Both the position numbers and the translations under genes were made by a program. Source: Chloroflexota bacterium (lineage in GTDB: Bacteria; Chloroflexota; Anaerolineae; Thermoflexales; Thermoflexaceae). Taken from it: 14,819 nt of DNA. Position 1 is the first letter of the stretch, and every line of letters begins with the position of its first letter. Below are positions 1 to 7,201 of the stretch, piece after piece. A model generated the notes under the pieces. The model was not told the origin of the DNA. It saw only the letters and a program-made list of their open reading frames with translations, and did no database searches. The DNA is taken from the NCBI GenBank assembly GCA_030550075.1, contig JAUQQB010000028.1, positions 1 to 14,819 on the forward strand. Reading direction: 5' to 3'.

Positions 1-1
1 C

Positions 2-712
2 ATCGCCCGTCGCGAGCTGGGAGCTTATTTTGTTTCCCCGATCGCTTATCTGGTCGGGGCGGCGTTCCTGGCCATGATGGGCTTTTTCTTCTACACCGAT
101 GTGATCTTCACGGTCCTCAGCCGTTCCGAGCCAACCATGCGTTACATCTTCGGGGTGATGACCACCATCCTGCTCTTCGTAGCCCCTGTGCTGACCATGC
201 GCCTGCTGGCGGAGGAGCAGCGGCTGGGGACCCTGGAGTTGCTCCTGACGGCGCCGGTTCAGGATTGGGAGGTAGTGTTAGGGAAGTATCTGGCAGCGCT
301 GGTGTTTTACCTGGGGCTTCTGGTGACCACCGGCATCTATCCACTTCTGCTTTTCTGGATGGGAGGCAACCCGGACATCGGGCCCATCCTCTCCGGCTAT
401 CTGGGGATGCTCCTGTTTGGCGCTACGCTTCTCTCCATCGGCCTGTTCTCCTCTTCCCTTTCCCAGAACCAGGTGGTGGCGGCGGTGGTGGGGATCGGCC
501 TGGTGATCCTGCTGGCGGTGGCCAGCCTGCCTGCGGATGGGATCACGAACCCCACGCTGCAGCAGATCCTTAATCACATCGATCTGCGCAATCACCTGAC
601 GAACTTCCGCCGCGGCCTGATTGACACCACAGATATGGTGTATTACCTCAGCGTCATCGCGTCCTTCCTTTTCCTCACCGTTCAGATCCTGAACTCGCGG
701 AGGTGGCGATGA
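2..712 (+). CDS. ABC-2 family transporter permease, 5'-truncated by the window edge
   Basis: Integral membrane subunit of an ABC transporter of the GldF/ABC-2 permease type. The reading frame is open from base 2, and residues before the first ATG (base 74) continue a normal N-terminus (IARRELGAYFVSPIAYLVG), so the true start lies upstream of the window; 236 residues are visible. Several hydrophobic segments are separated by short loops. The cytoplasmic motif EEQRLGTLELLLTAP followed by VVLGKYLAAL is the ABC-2 signature that contacts the ATPase. The stop TGA (710-712) overlaps the ATG (709) of the next gene, so the two are translationally coupled. The ATPase gene is expected just upstream, outside the window. 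The substrate is unknown. In Bacteroidetes this family serves gliding motility, but in this context a generic export or envelope role is more likely. Confidence 0.9.
   Translation: MARRELGAYFVSPIAYLVGAAFLAMMGFFFYTDVIFTVLSRSEPTMRYIFGVMTTILLFVAPVLTMRLLAEEQRLGTLELLLTAPVQDWEVVLGKYLAALVFYLGLLVTTGIYPLLLFWMGGNPDIGPILSGYLGMLLFGATLLSIGLFSSSLSQNQVVAAVVGIGLVILLAVASLPADGITNPTLQQILNHIDLRNHLTNFRRGLIDTTDMVYYLSVIASFLFLTVQILNSRRWR
699..703 (+). promoter_or_regulatory. Ribosome binding site that fixes the GldG-like start at 709
   Basis: GGAGG lies 5 nt before ATG 709, inside the 3' end of the permease gene. A GTG at 703 is in frame but overlaps the last G of this site, so ATG 709 is the better start. It gives a stop/start overlap of the ATGA type. 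Confidence 0.7.
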
Positions 713-2283
713 ACCTGGCCCGGCCGTCCGAGCCGATCCTCCGGGCGCTGTGGGGGTTAGCCCTCGTGGCCCTCGTCGCCGCTGGTGTGGCATGGGTCCT
801 TGAGGGGCGATTCGGTGCGCCCGGCGTGATCGCCCTGATCCTGGCCGTCCTCCTGGGCGGGATCGCGATTTATCTCGCTCCGGATCAGATCCGCGCCTGG
901 ATCAGCGGACGTCCCTTTGCGTTCGGTGCGAACGCGGCGCTGGCCAGCGTGGCCTTTGTCGGCATCATGGTCCTGCTCAATATCCTGGCGACCCGCCATG
1001 CCCAGCGCTGGGATCTGACGGCGGAGAAGCGTTTCTCTCTTTCCCCCCAGACGTTGCAGATCCTGCAGACCCTCCCTGAGCCGGTGGAGGCCCTGGCCTT
1101 CTTCTCCCAGAACTTCCAGTTCGCCCGCCAGGATGCGGAGGACCTGCTGGATCAGTATCGGCATTACAGCAACGGGAAGTTCTCTTACCGGTTCATCGAT
1201 CCGGTGGCCCAGGCTTCCCTGGCCCGGCAATGGGGTGTTACCCGGGATGGAACGATCCTTTTCGTGCTGAAGGACCGCCGTCAGGAGGTCACGCTCTATA
1301 ACGAGCAGGAGTTTACCTCGGCGCTGGTGAAGCTGAGCCGCACCACCCAGCCGAAGATCTATTTCCTCACTGGCCATGGGGAGCGAGATATCAACGAAGA
1401 GGGAGACAATGGCTATGCTCAGGTCCGGCGCGCGCTGGAGCGAGAGGGCTATCAGGTGGAGTCCCTGAATCTGGCGGTGACTTCCACGGTCCCTTCAGAT
1501 GCGGCGGTGATCGTCCTGGTCGGACCCAGCCGACCGTTGCTGGATCGAGAAGCGAAGGCGCTAAAAAGCTATCTCAACGCGGGAGGGCGGATGCTCGTTG
1601 CTCTGGACCCCTCTCTGCAAATTTCAGGGGAGGGGGTAACTGAGTCCATCAATCGGGTTCTGGAGGACTGGGGAATCGCGTTCCGGGACGATGTGATCAT
1701 CGATCCGGTGAGCTCGATGTTCACGGATCCCCTAACGCCGCTCTCCAGCCGCTACGGGTCCAGTTCGATTACCGAAAAGCTGCGGGGGATTGCCACTGCC
1801 TTCCCGGCGGCTCGCTCCATTGAAGAGGTCCGCAGTCAGCCCGAGCGATTCCGAATGGTTCGTTTAGTGGAGACGACCGGCCAGAGCTGGAGCGAGACAG
1901 ATCTGCCGGTATTACGGCAGGCCCTGAATCAGGGGCGCCTGCCCTCGCCGGAAGGAAAGAAACTGGGTCCCCTGGCCCTGGCCCTCACGGCGGAGCAGGT
2001 CAACGGGAAGGGGCGGGTGGTCCTTTTTGGAGATGCGGATTTCGCGGCCAATCAAAATGTGGGAGCCAATTTGCCGTTTGCCAACCTGGATCTCTTGGTC
2101 AACTCAATCAACTGGTTGTCGGAATCCGAAATGCTCATCGGATTGCGTCAGTCCCCCGCCTCCACCGTGCGCGCTCTGAGCGCCACGCCGGCTCAGACCC
2201 GCACCGTCTTTACGTTGGCGGTGATCGCCATGCCGCTGGCGGTGCTGGCGATCGGCGCGATGATATGGTGGCAGCGTCGTTAG
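709..2283 (+). CDS. GldG family ABC transporter auxiliary protein
   Basis: Auxiliary extracytoplasmic/membrane subunit of a GldF-GldG type ABC system (524 residues from ATG 709). Three N-terminal membrane segments lie at about residues 11-31, 39-56 and 74-94. The family motif WDLTAEKRFSLSPQTLQIL follows at 101-119, then a long extracytoplasmic ABC_transp_aux domain. That domain carries the core strand and turn PKIYFLTGHGERD (about 215-227) and a later strand RMLVALDPSL. A single C-terminal membrane helix ends in WWQRR. The length fits family members that carry extra N-terminal helices. It overlaps the permease gene by 4 nt and sits 109 bp before the DUF4340 gene; permease, GldG and DUF4340 together form a recurrent cluster. 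The role of the domain is not biochemically settled; it probably works outside the membrane with the permease. Family assignment is strong, substrate unknown. Confidence 0.9.
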   Translation: MNLARPSEPILRALWGLALVALVAAGVAWVLEGRFGAPGVIALILAVLLGGIAIYLAPDQIRAWISGRPFAFGANAALASVAFVGIMVLLNILATRHAQRWDLTAEKRFSLSPQTLQILQTLPEPVEALAFFSQNFQFARQDAEDLLDQYRHYSNGKFSYRFIDPVAQASLARQWGVTRDGTILFVLKDRRQEVTLYNEQEFTSALVKLSRTTQPKIYFLTGHGERDINEEGDNGYAQVRRALEREGYQVESLNLAVTSTVPSDAAVIVLVGPSRPLLDREAKALKSYLNAGGRMLVALDPSLQISGEGVTESINRVLEDWGIAFRDDVIIDPVSSMFTDPLTPLSSRYGSSSITEKLRGIATAFPAARSIEEVRSQPERFRMVRLVETTGQSWSETDLPVLRQALNQGRLPSPEGKKLGPLALALTAEQVNGKGRVVLFGDADFAANQNVGANLPFANLDLLVNSINWLSESEMLIGLRQSPASTVRALSATPAQTRTVFTLAVIAMPLAVLAIGAMIWWQRR

Positions 2284-2392
2284 AGGAACGAGATTTGCTA
2301 TCTTGTCTTTAAGGGGCTTTTAGGGGTCGGTGGGCCGCCCCTGGCAGCCTGCCCGGCTCCTAGAAAGATCCTCTTCGTGGAGGAAGCGATCC

Positions 2393-3019
2393 ATGAAGCG
2401 ATGGGGCACTCTGGGCCTGGTCATCGCTTTCCTGGTTCTGGCGCTCTTTGTATACTTAGAACCGAAGATAATCACTCGTCCGACCCCTACCCCTGAGGGG
2501 GCATCCCGCAATCTTCTCGAAGTGAGTAGCGCGTCCATTCAGAGAATCCGGGTGATCGATCATACAAACCATCTGGAGGCAGAGGTAGAGCGGGATGCCA
2601 GCGGGCAATGGTTCCTGACGGTCCCGACTCATCATCTGGTTCGCCAGGACGCCGTTGACACCCTGGCAGGGGGATTGGCCACCCTTTTCGTGCAGCAGGT
2701 GATCTCCGATGTCGTGGATCTTTCCGCTTATGGATTGGTGACGCCGACTTACACCATTGTGATCAGCGCGACGGATCGGGTTTTCACGTTAACCGTCGGA
2801 GCTTTGACGCCGATTGGGGGCGGCTATTACGTTCGCCAGGAGGGGGATCCTGCGGTGTATGTGGTGGGAACTTTTGCGATTGATGAAGCGAAGAAGCTGA
2901 TCACCCAGCCACCGCTGGCGACCCCTACGCCCACCCCGACCATCACGCCGACGCCGACGGCGACGCCCACCCCCACGCCCGGGCCGTTGCCAGCGCCGAT
3001 GGCAACGCCCATCCCCTAA
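2393..3019 (+). CDS. DUF4340 domain-containing membrane-anchored protein
   Basis: A 208-residue protein with an N-terminal membrane anchor (about residues 5-23, TLGLVIAFLVLALFVYLEP) and an extracytoplasmic DUF4340-like domain at about 40-165. The domain contains the typical pattern YGLVTPTYTIVI, FTLTVGALTP, GGGYYVR and PAVYVVG. Residues 175-208 are almost entirely Pro/Thr, a low-complexity wall-spanning or linker-like tail. ATG 2393 is chosen because GGAGGA (2379-2384) sits 8 nt upstream. An earlier in-frame start at 2330 would put an unlikely 21-residue extension before the anchor and lacks a ribosome site. DUF4340 genes routinely follow GldG genes, so it is probably the third component of the same complex. 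The molecular function is unknown. The C-terminal tail is unusual for the domain but common in Chloroflexota surface proteins. Confidence 0.85.
   Translation: MKRWGTLGLVIAFLVLALFVYLEPKIITRPTPTPEGASRNLLEVSSASIQRIRVIDHTNHLEAEVERDASGQWFLTVPTHHLVRQDAVDTLAGGLATLFVQQVISDVVDLSAYGLVTPTYTIVISATDRVFTLTVGALTPIGGGYYVRQEGDPAVYVVGTFAIDEAKKLITQPPLATPTPTPTITPTPTATPTPTPGPLPAPMATPIP
2918..2991 (+). repeat. Pro/Thr-coding low-complexity tract
   Basis: Short imperfect repeats of CCNACN/ACNCCN codons encode alternating Thr-Pro with occasional Ala and Ile at the end of the DUF4340 protein. Such tracts can change length by slippage, so the tail probably varies between strains. Confidence 0.75.
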
Positions 3020-3065
3020 CCTGTGGTTATCGAAATCCTGATCCGGAGAGGGAGGAGTGCCTCTT

Positions 3066-4244
3066 ATGCTGGAGGAGATCCAGATTTCGAACATCTCAGC
3101 GCTGGACCAGCTCCTCGCCCTGGGACGCTCCCGAGGATATGTGACCTTTGAGGAGATCCTGCAGTTTTTTTCGGAAGCGGAGAACGATCTGGACCGGCTG
3201 GATGAGATCTTCGCGGCGCTTCTGGAAGCGGGGATAGACGTCACGGATGCCCCGGAGGAAGAGGGTCCGGGCCTAGAGCTGGAGGAGGAAGAAGAGGAAG
3301 AAGCCTGGGCCGAGGAGGGGCTGGAAGAGGCGCTGGAATCCGATGACATCCTTAGCCTCTACTTGAAGGAAGTGGGGCGGATCCCTCTGCTCACGCCGGA
3401 GGAGGAGGTGGCCCTCGCCCAGCGGATCGAACGGGGACGTCAGGCGGAGCGCCGCCTGGCCCAGGGGAACCTCTCCCCCGAAGAGCGCCGTCGCCTGGAG
3501 GAGATCGCTGCGGACGGCCGGGCCGCTCAGGATCACCTGATCCTGGCGAACACCCGGCTGGTGATCAGTGTGGCGAAGAAATATATGGGTCGGGGCCTCC
3601 CTCTCGCGGACCTTATTCAGGAAGGGAACATCGGCCTGATCCGGGCGGTTAAGAAATTTGATTGGCGTCGGGGGCATAAGTTCTCCACATACGCGACGTG
3701 GTGGATCCGCCAGGCCGTCACCCGGGCTATCGCCGATCAATCCCGCACCATCCGGGTCCCCGTTCATATGGGGGACCAGATCAACAGGCTGTTGCGCCTG
3801 CAACAACAGCTAACTCAGGAGCTCGGCCGCGACCCAACCGCGGAGGAGCTGGCGGAGGCCATGGGGGTTCCGCCCCTCCGGGTCGAGCAGCTATTGCAGA
3901 TGGCCCGACAGCCGGTATCGCTGGAGACCCCTACGGATGATGAAGAGGAGAGCGTCCTGGGGGATTTCATTGAAGATCGAGGGATGGCCTCGCCTTCCGA
4001 GGTGGTCAGTCAACAGATGCTCCGCGAGATCCTGCAGGAAGCCCTGGCCACCCTCTCTCCCCGGGAGATACGTATTCTGAAGCTGCGTTATGGCCTGGTG
4101 GATGGGCGGACTTATACTCTGGAGGAAGTGGGGCGCAAACTGGGGGTAACCCGGGAACGGGTGCGACAGATCGAGGCCCAGGCGCTCGCCCGGCTGCGCC
4201 ATCCAGTTTACGCGCGTCGGCTGCGCGAGTTCCTGCGGGAGTGA
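3066..4244 (+). CDS. rpoD: RNA polymerase sigma factor, primary RpoD/SigA type
   Basis: Sigma-70 family factor that directs RNA polymerase to -35/-10 promoters; 392 residues. A region 1.1-like N-terminal helical domain (residues 1-62) includes the segment RSRGYVTFEEILQFF. A strongly acidic linker (64-92) has a run of Glu. Region 1.2 starts at about 93 (DDILSLYLKEVGRIPLLT). Region 2 covers about 157-235 with NTRLVISVAKKY, DLIQEGNIGLIRAVKKFD and the -10 recognition helix FSTYATWWIRQAVTRAIADQ. Region 3 covers about 238-310. Region 4 covers about 325-385, with the -35 helix-turn-helix TLEEVGRKLGVTRERVRQIE. ATG 3066 is preceded by GGAGGA (3051-3056) at 9 nt; GTG 3057 is an in-frame alternative adding three residues. 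All domains are intact, so it is a primary or close-to-primary factor. Chloroflexota often carry several RpoD paralogues, so whether this is the housekeeping copy cannot be told here. Confidence 0.93.
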   Translation: MLEEIQISNISALDQLLALGRSRGYVTFEEILQFFSEAENDLDRLDEIFAALLEAGIDVTDAPEEEGPGLELEEEEEEEAWAEEGLEEALESDDILSLYLKEVGRIPLLTPEEEVALAQRIERGRQAERRLAQGNLSPEERRRLEEIAADGRAAQDHLILANTRLVISVAKKYMGRGLPLADLIQEGNIGLIRAVKKFDWRRGHKFSTYATWWIRQAVTRAIADQSRTIRVPVHMGDQINRLLRLQQQLTQELGRDPTAEELAEAMGVPPLRVEQLLQMARQPVSLETPTDDEEESVLGDFIEDRGMASPSEVVSQQMLREILQEALATLSPREIRILKLRYGLVDGRTYTLEEVGRKLGVTRERVRQIEAQALARLRHPVYARRLREFLRE

Positions 4245-4252
4245 AGGGTGCG

Positions 4253-4276
4253 TCCCCCTGTGCACGCCCTGGGGGA
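4253..4276 (+). terminator. Weak hairpin just after the sigma factor gene
   Basis: TCCCCC (4253-4258) can pair with GGGGGA (4271-4276) across a 12-nt loop, 9 nt after the sigma factor stop. The following sequence is only moderately T-rich, so it is at best a weak intrinsic terminator. Confidence 0.25.
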
Positions 4277-4303
4277 TTCCCGGTCTTATTCGTTCGGTCT
4301 TTT

Positions 4304-4319
4304 ATCCGGATATCCGGAT
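4304..4319. repeat. Perfect 16-bp palindrome ATCCGGATATCCGGAT
   Basis: Two copies of the self-complementary octamer ATCCGGAT abut to form a perfect palindrome. A third copy is inside the 12-bp palindrome ACATCCGGATGT at 4397-4408. The octamer also appears inside genes in this window (near 5183, 12040 and 14166), so the octamer alone is not special; the tandem arrangement is. Confidence 0.6.
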
Positions 4320-4348
4320 GTCGGGGCTCTCACAAAGGGTGCCCCGAC
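4320..4348. terminator. Hairpin between the convergent genes
   Basis: GTCGGGGC (4320-4327) and GCCCCGAC (4341-4348) form a perfect 8-bp stem with a 13-nt loop. There is no clear T tract on either side. It lies in the convergent gap, where a bidirectional stop between the sigma factor and xdhC would be expected, so a terminator or mRNA 3'-end role is plausible but unproven. Confidence 0.4.
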
Positions 4349-4445
4349 GTGAGGATGCGCACACCTTTTGTGGGGGCGGGCCCTGTGCCTGCCCCTACAT
4401 CCGGATGTGAACGCCCTTTGTAGAGGCGGGCCCTGTGCCTGCCCC
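4349..4445. repeat. 50-bp tandem intergenic repeat with internal hairpins
   Basis: Two units are offset by exactly 50 bp. The best conserved part, 4367-4395 versus 4417-4445, matches at 27 of 29 positions. The first unit folds into a 13-bp stem (4369-4381 with 4387-4399, two G-T wobbles) around the 5-nt loop CCTGT; the second copy has one extra mismatch in its stem. Flanks match more loosely (for example ACACCTTTTG versus ACGCCCTTTG). It resembles a short interspersed REP-like palindromic unit in a convergent gap. Whether it is dispersed in the genome cannot be seen from this window. Confidence 0.65.
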
Positions 4446-4488
4446 ACGGGGGCGTCCCTGCGTGCAATCCCCCACAACGGGTTACGGA

Positions 4489-5313
4489 TCAGGCCACGAC
4501 CTCCCGGAGCGCCTGGTGCAGATCCACCGTCATGGGCCCGCCGCTCCCCCCGCGGCGGATGGCGATGATCTCCGCCATGATCGAGACGGCGATCTCCTCA
4601 GGCGTCTCCGCGTTGAGCTCAAGCCCCACTGGCGATCGGACCCGGGCCAGCCGCTCCAGCGGAATGCCCTTCTCGTGCAGGACCTTAGCCGTGAGCAGCC
4701 AGCGGCGCCTCGAGCCGATCACGCCGATGTAGGGGGCCGGGGTATCCAGGATCAGCGGGAGGATCCGCACGTCCAGGGGGTGGTTGCGGGTGGTAAGGAC
4801 GATGTAGGTCTGGGCGTGGATGGGGGCTCCGGGGAGCACTTCCTCCGGCGGGCCGGCCAGGAAGCCATCCGCCTCGGGGATCCACTCCGGCGTGCAGAAC
4901 TCCGGGCGGTCATCGCTGACCAGCACCCGGAAGCCCAGCCATTTGGCGAGATGGGCCAGAGCCCGGCCGACATGCCCCGCCCCGATGATCAGGATCGTCG
5001 GAGGCGGAAGCAGGGGTTCGATGAAGATCTCCATCTCTCCCCCACAAACACCCGGGTCGCCCTGTTGGGGATCGGAGAGGGTGTAGCGGACCAGACGGGG
5101 ATGGCCCTCCTGAAGCGCCTGGAGGGCCTCCCGGATCACCCGGGCTTCCATCTCCCCACCACCGATCGTTCCCCGGATCCGGCCATCCGGATACACCAGC
5201 ATCTTGGCGGCCTCGTGGCGGGGCACCGAACCCCGCGCCCGGATCACGGTGCATAAAGCCACCGGACGATTTTCTTCGTAGGCCCGGAGCACCTCACGGT
5301 ATAGATCCCACAC
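4489..5313 (-). CDS. xdhC: XdhC/CoxI family protein (molybdenum hydroxylase maturation factor)
   Basis: A 274-residue XdhC/CoxI-family protein. The family helps sulfurate and insert molybdenum cofactor into xanthine dehydrogenase or CO-dehydrogenase-type hydroxylases. The N-terminal XdhC_CoxI domain carries RARGSVPRHEAAKMLV (25-40), GTIGGGEMEARV (48-59) and the conserved Cys in GVCGGEMEIFIEP (88-100). The C-terminal Rossmann domain carries IIGAGHVGRALAHLAKWLGF (109-128), TTRNHPLD (174-181), YIGVIGSRRR (195-204) and SPVGLELNAETPEEIAVSI (227-245). The start is GTG at 5311-5313, with GGAGGGAG a few bases upstream. It lies in opposite orientation to the sigma factor gene. No xdh or cox structural subunit or Moco gene is visible nearby, so its client enzyme is encoded elsewhere or outside the window. 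Confidence 0.9.
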   Translation of the reverse strand: MWDLYREVLRAYEENRPVALCTVIRARGSVPRHEAAKMLVYPDGRIRGTIGGGEMEARVIREALQALQEGHPRLVRYTLSDPQQGDPGVCGGEMEIFIEPLLPPPTILIIGAGHVGRALAHLAKWLGFRVLVSDDRPEFCTPEWIPEADGFLAGPPEEVLPGAPIHAQTYIVLTTRNHPLDVRILPLILDTPAPYIGVIGSRRRWLLTAKVLHEKGIPLERLARVRSPVGLELNAETPEEIAVSIMAEIIAIRRGGSGGPMTVDLHQALREVVA

Positions 5314-5399
5314 GGCTCCCTCCGCCCCATCACGGTGGATTCCACGATTATTTTAAACCCTGGAGCATGATGCGCCGGTGCCGTCTTTAGGGCCTTGCG

Positions 5400-5443
5400 C
5401 AACCCTTCGGGCAGGGGCGTTCCCGAAACGGGGTGCAGGGTTG
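5400..5443 (-). terminator. Nested inverted repeat after the STAND gene
   Basis: CAACCC (5400-5405) pairs with GGGTTG (5438-5443) and encloses a second stem TTCGGG (5406-5411) with CCCGAA (5422-5427). It begins about 12 nt past the STAND stop codon on the - strand and precedes the xdhC start by about 90 nt. It may end STAND transcription or process the transcript. There is no good T tract, so an intrinsic terminator is only possible. Confidence 0.35.
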
Positions 5444-5455
5444 TCCTGATTCTCT

Positions 5456-7201
5456 TTACCGCACCCAATCGAAGAGCCACACCCGCCCTGCCGCATCCCC
5501 CCAGACCAGCGCGTGCCCGTCCGGGGAGCGGGTCAGAGAGAGAATGGAGGCGTCGTTCCAAAATAGGAGCCACGAGGCGCCGCTCTCCAGGTCCCATGCC
5601 TTCACCGTCTTGTCATCGGAGCCGGAGAGGGCCCAATGTCCATCGGGCGTCACCGCCACCGCCCTCACCCTATCGGTGTGGCCTTCCAGGGAGCGGATCA
5701 GCTGTCCGCTTTCCAGGTCCCATACCTTCACCGTCTTGTCAATGGGGCCGGAGAGGGCCCAACGTCCATCGGGCGTCACCGCCACCGTCCTCACCCAATG
5801 CGTATGGCCTTCCAGGGAGCGGGCCCACAAGGGCGGCTCGGGGCGGGGGTCCAGCCGGCTGCGCAGCCAGTTCCGCCGCCCCTCCCGCGCCGCCTCGCAC
5901 AGGCGATGGAGGGGGCCGTCGGGCGCGTCCAGCCAGGTGAGATGGTTGTAAAGGGCCGGGAAGAGATAGTCCGGGTGGCGTGCGATATGGCGCTCCTTCA
6001 GGCGCAGCCGCTCCTCAAAGGCGGCCAAAACGGCCCGGCGTTCGGCATCGGCCTGGGGCCAGCGCGCCAGCGCCAGGCGGTAATCGGCCTCCAGGTCAAA
6101 GACGGAGGTCGCCCGGCAGCGGGCTTCCAGGAAATGGAAGTCGGTGAGCAGGCGGTAGAGGGCATCCCAGGCGCCAGCCCCCATGTGGTGATAGACCAGG
6201 TGGTCCCACAGGTAGGGTGTTTCCGGGGGCAGGCGATGCCAGGGCAAGCCCTCCAGATCACGGGCGCGCTCGCCCAGGAGGGATTTCGCACAGGCCAGCA
6301 GGAACCGGCGGTGCAGGTCGGGCAGGTTGTCCCGCTGGGTGGCGCGCATGTAGTCGTGCTTCAGGTCGTGCAGGCGCAGGGCGCCGGCTTCGTCACGACG
6401 GGCCAGGGAGCGGTCCACGAGAGTCGTCGCCAGATCGTCGATGTCCTCCTCACCCAGGCCCAGCGGCGTCCAGAAGGCACGCAGGATAGAGAGCGGGATG
6501 GCTGCCTCCTCGGGGAAGATCGCCAGGTCCAGGTAGCGCTCGCGGGCGGTTTGGGGCAGAGCCTCTACGCTCACCGCCAGGGCGGCCAGCAGGTTGGGAT
6601 GCTCGTAGCGGGGGAAGGGGGTGCGCAGTTTCTCCAGGTCGGCGTTTTGCAGGCGACGGAGGGCGCTCGCCCAACTTTCGGGATTGCGGCGCACAAAGGC
6701 GCCCACCATCGCCAGCGCCAGGGGCAGATAGCTGCACTCCTTCGCCACGGCGCGGGCCTCCGGCGGCAGTTCCTCCAGCGGCTGCCCGGCCCAATCGGCC
6801 AGCAGGGTGAGGGCCTGCTCTTCCGAGAGGACGTCCAGCGAAAAGATCTGTGCCCTTAGCGTCTGCAGGACCTCGCGGTTGCGGGTGGTGAGCAGATAGC
6901 GTGCCCGTGCTTCCGGTGGCAGGCGGGGGAACGCCTCAACGTGGCGCGCCTCCCAGACGTCATCCAGGATGACCAGGCAGGCTTTCTCTGGCAGTGCTCT
7001 GTTGAGGAAGAGACGCCCTTGCACCGCATCCTTGAAGTTCTCCCGCTCGCCGGTCAGAATCAGGTAGAGGTCTTCCTGACGGGCGGGCAGGTTCGGATCG
7101 CGGCCGATGGGGAGCCAGATGATGCCATCGGGGAAGGCGGCCTGCACCTGGAGGTCGTGGGCGAGGGCAGCGGCCAGGACGGACTTGCCGATGCCGCCCA
7201 T
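5456..7201 (-). CDS. STAND ATPase, C-terminal part (NB-ARC, helical domain, short WD40 array), out of frame with its N-terminal part
   Basis: Main body of an Apaf-1-like STAND signalling ATPase; counting from ATG 7201 it has 581 residues. The frame is open further upstream and reads IVGVHG before MGGIGKS, so the Walker A loop is complete only if the frames are joined. Visible elements: Walker B CLVILDDVW (75-83), sensor strand RYLLTTRNREV (101-111), GLPL-like CSYLPLALAMVGAFV (156-170), an MHD-like LHDLKHDYMR (277-286) and an APAF1-type helical region WDHLVYHHMGAGAWDALYRLL (332-352 region). C-terminal WD40 blades follow: EGHTHWVRTVAVTPDGRWALSG with KVWDL, a second nearly identical blade, and a diverged third ending at the stop. 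Typically the propeller senses a trigger and NB-ARC oligomerises on ATP. ATG 7201 is simply the first start codon in frame and lacks the beginning of the P-loop, so it is unlikely to be the natural start. Confidence 0.85.
   Translation of the reverse strand: MGGIGKSVLAAALAHDLQVQAAFPDGIIWLPIGRDPNLPARQEDLYLILTGERENFKDAVQGRLFLNRALPEKACLVILDDVWEARHVEAFPRLPPEARARYLLTTRNREVLQTLRAQIFSLDVLSEEQALTLLADWAGQPLEELPPEARAVAKECSYLPLALAMVGAFVRRNPESWASALRRLQNADLEKLRTPFPRYEHPNLLAALAVSVEALPQTARERYLDLAIFPEEAAIPLSILRAFWTPLGLGEEDIDDLATTLVDRSLARRDEAGALRLHDLKHDYMRATQRDNLPDLHRRFLLACAKSLLGERARDLEGLPWHRLPPETPYLWDHLVYHHMGAGAWDALYRLLTDFHFLEARCRATSVFDLEADYRLALARWPQADAERRAVLAAFEERLRLKERHIARHPDYLFPALYNHLTWLDAPDGPLHRLCEAAREGRRNWLRSRLDPRPEPPLWARSLEGHTHWVRTVAVTPDGRWALSGPIDKTVKVWDLESGQLIRSLEGHTDRVRAVAVTPDGHWALSGSDDKTVKAWDLESGASWLLFWNDASILSLTRSPDGHALVWGDAAGRVWLFDWVR
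5587..5822 (-). repeat. 126-bp tandem WD40-coding repeat
   Basis: 5587-5696 and 5713-5822 align at an offset of exactly 126 bp (42 codons, one WD40 blade) with about 10 differences in 110 bases. This high nucleotide identity means recent duplication or gene conversion of a blade. Only two such blades plus one diverged one are present. Confidence 0.85.

Noticed and set aside
2284..2392. Possible promoter before the DUF4340 gene (TTGCTA followed by TTTTAG at about 17 bp)
   Set aside because: The -10 match is poor and the context fits read-through from the GldG gene.
4349..4445. Tandem repeat considered as a CRISPR fragment
   Set aside because: Only two units, the conserved core is itself a hairpin, the 50-bp units differ mainly by decay, and no cas gene is present.
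5433..6859. Long + strand open frames opposite the STAND gene
   Set aside because: Antisense shadows in GC-rich DNA; the - strand shows clear NB-ARC and WD40 motifs in these bases.
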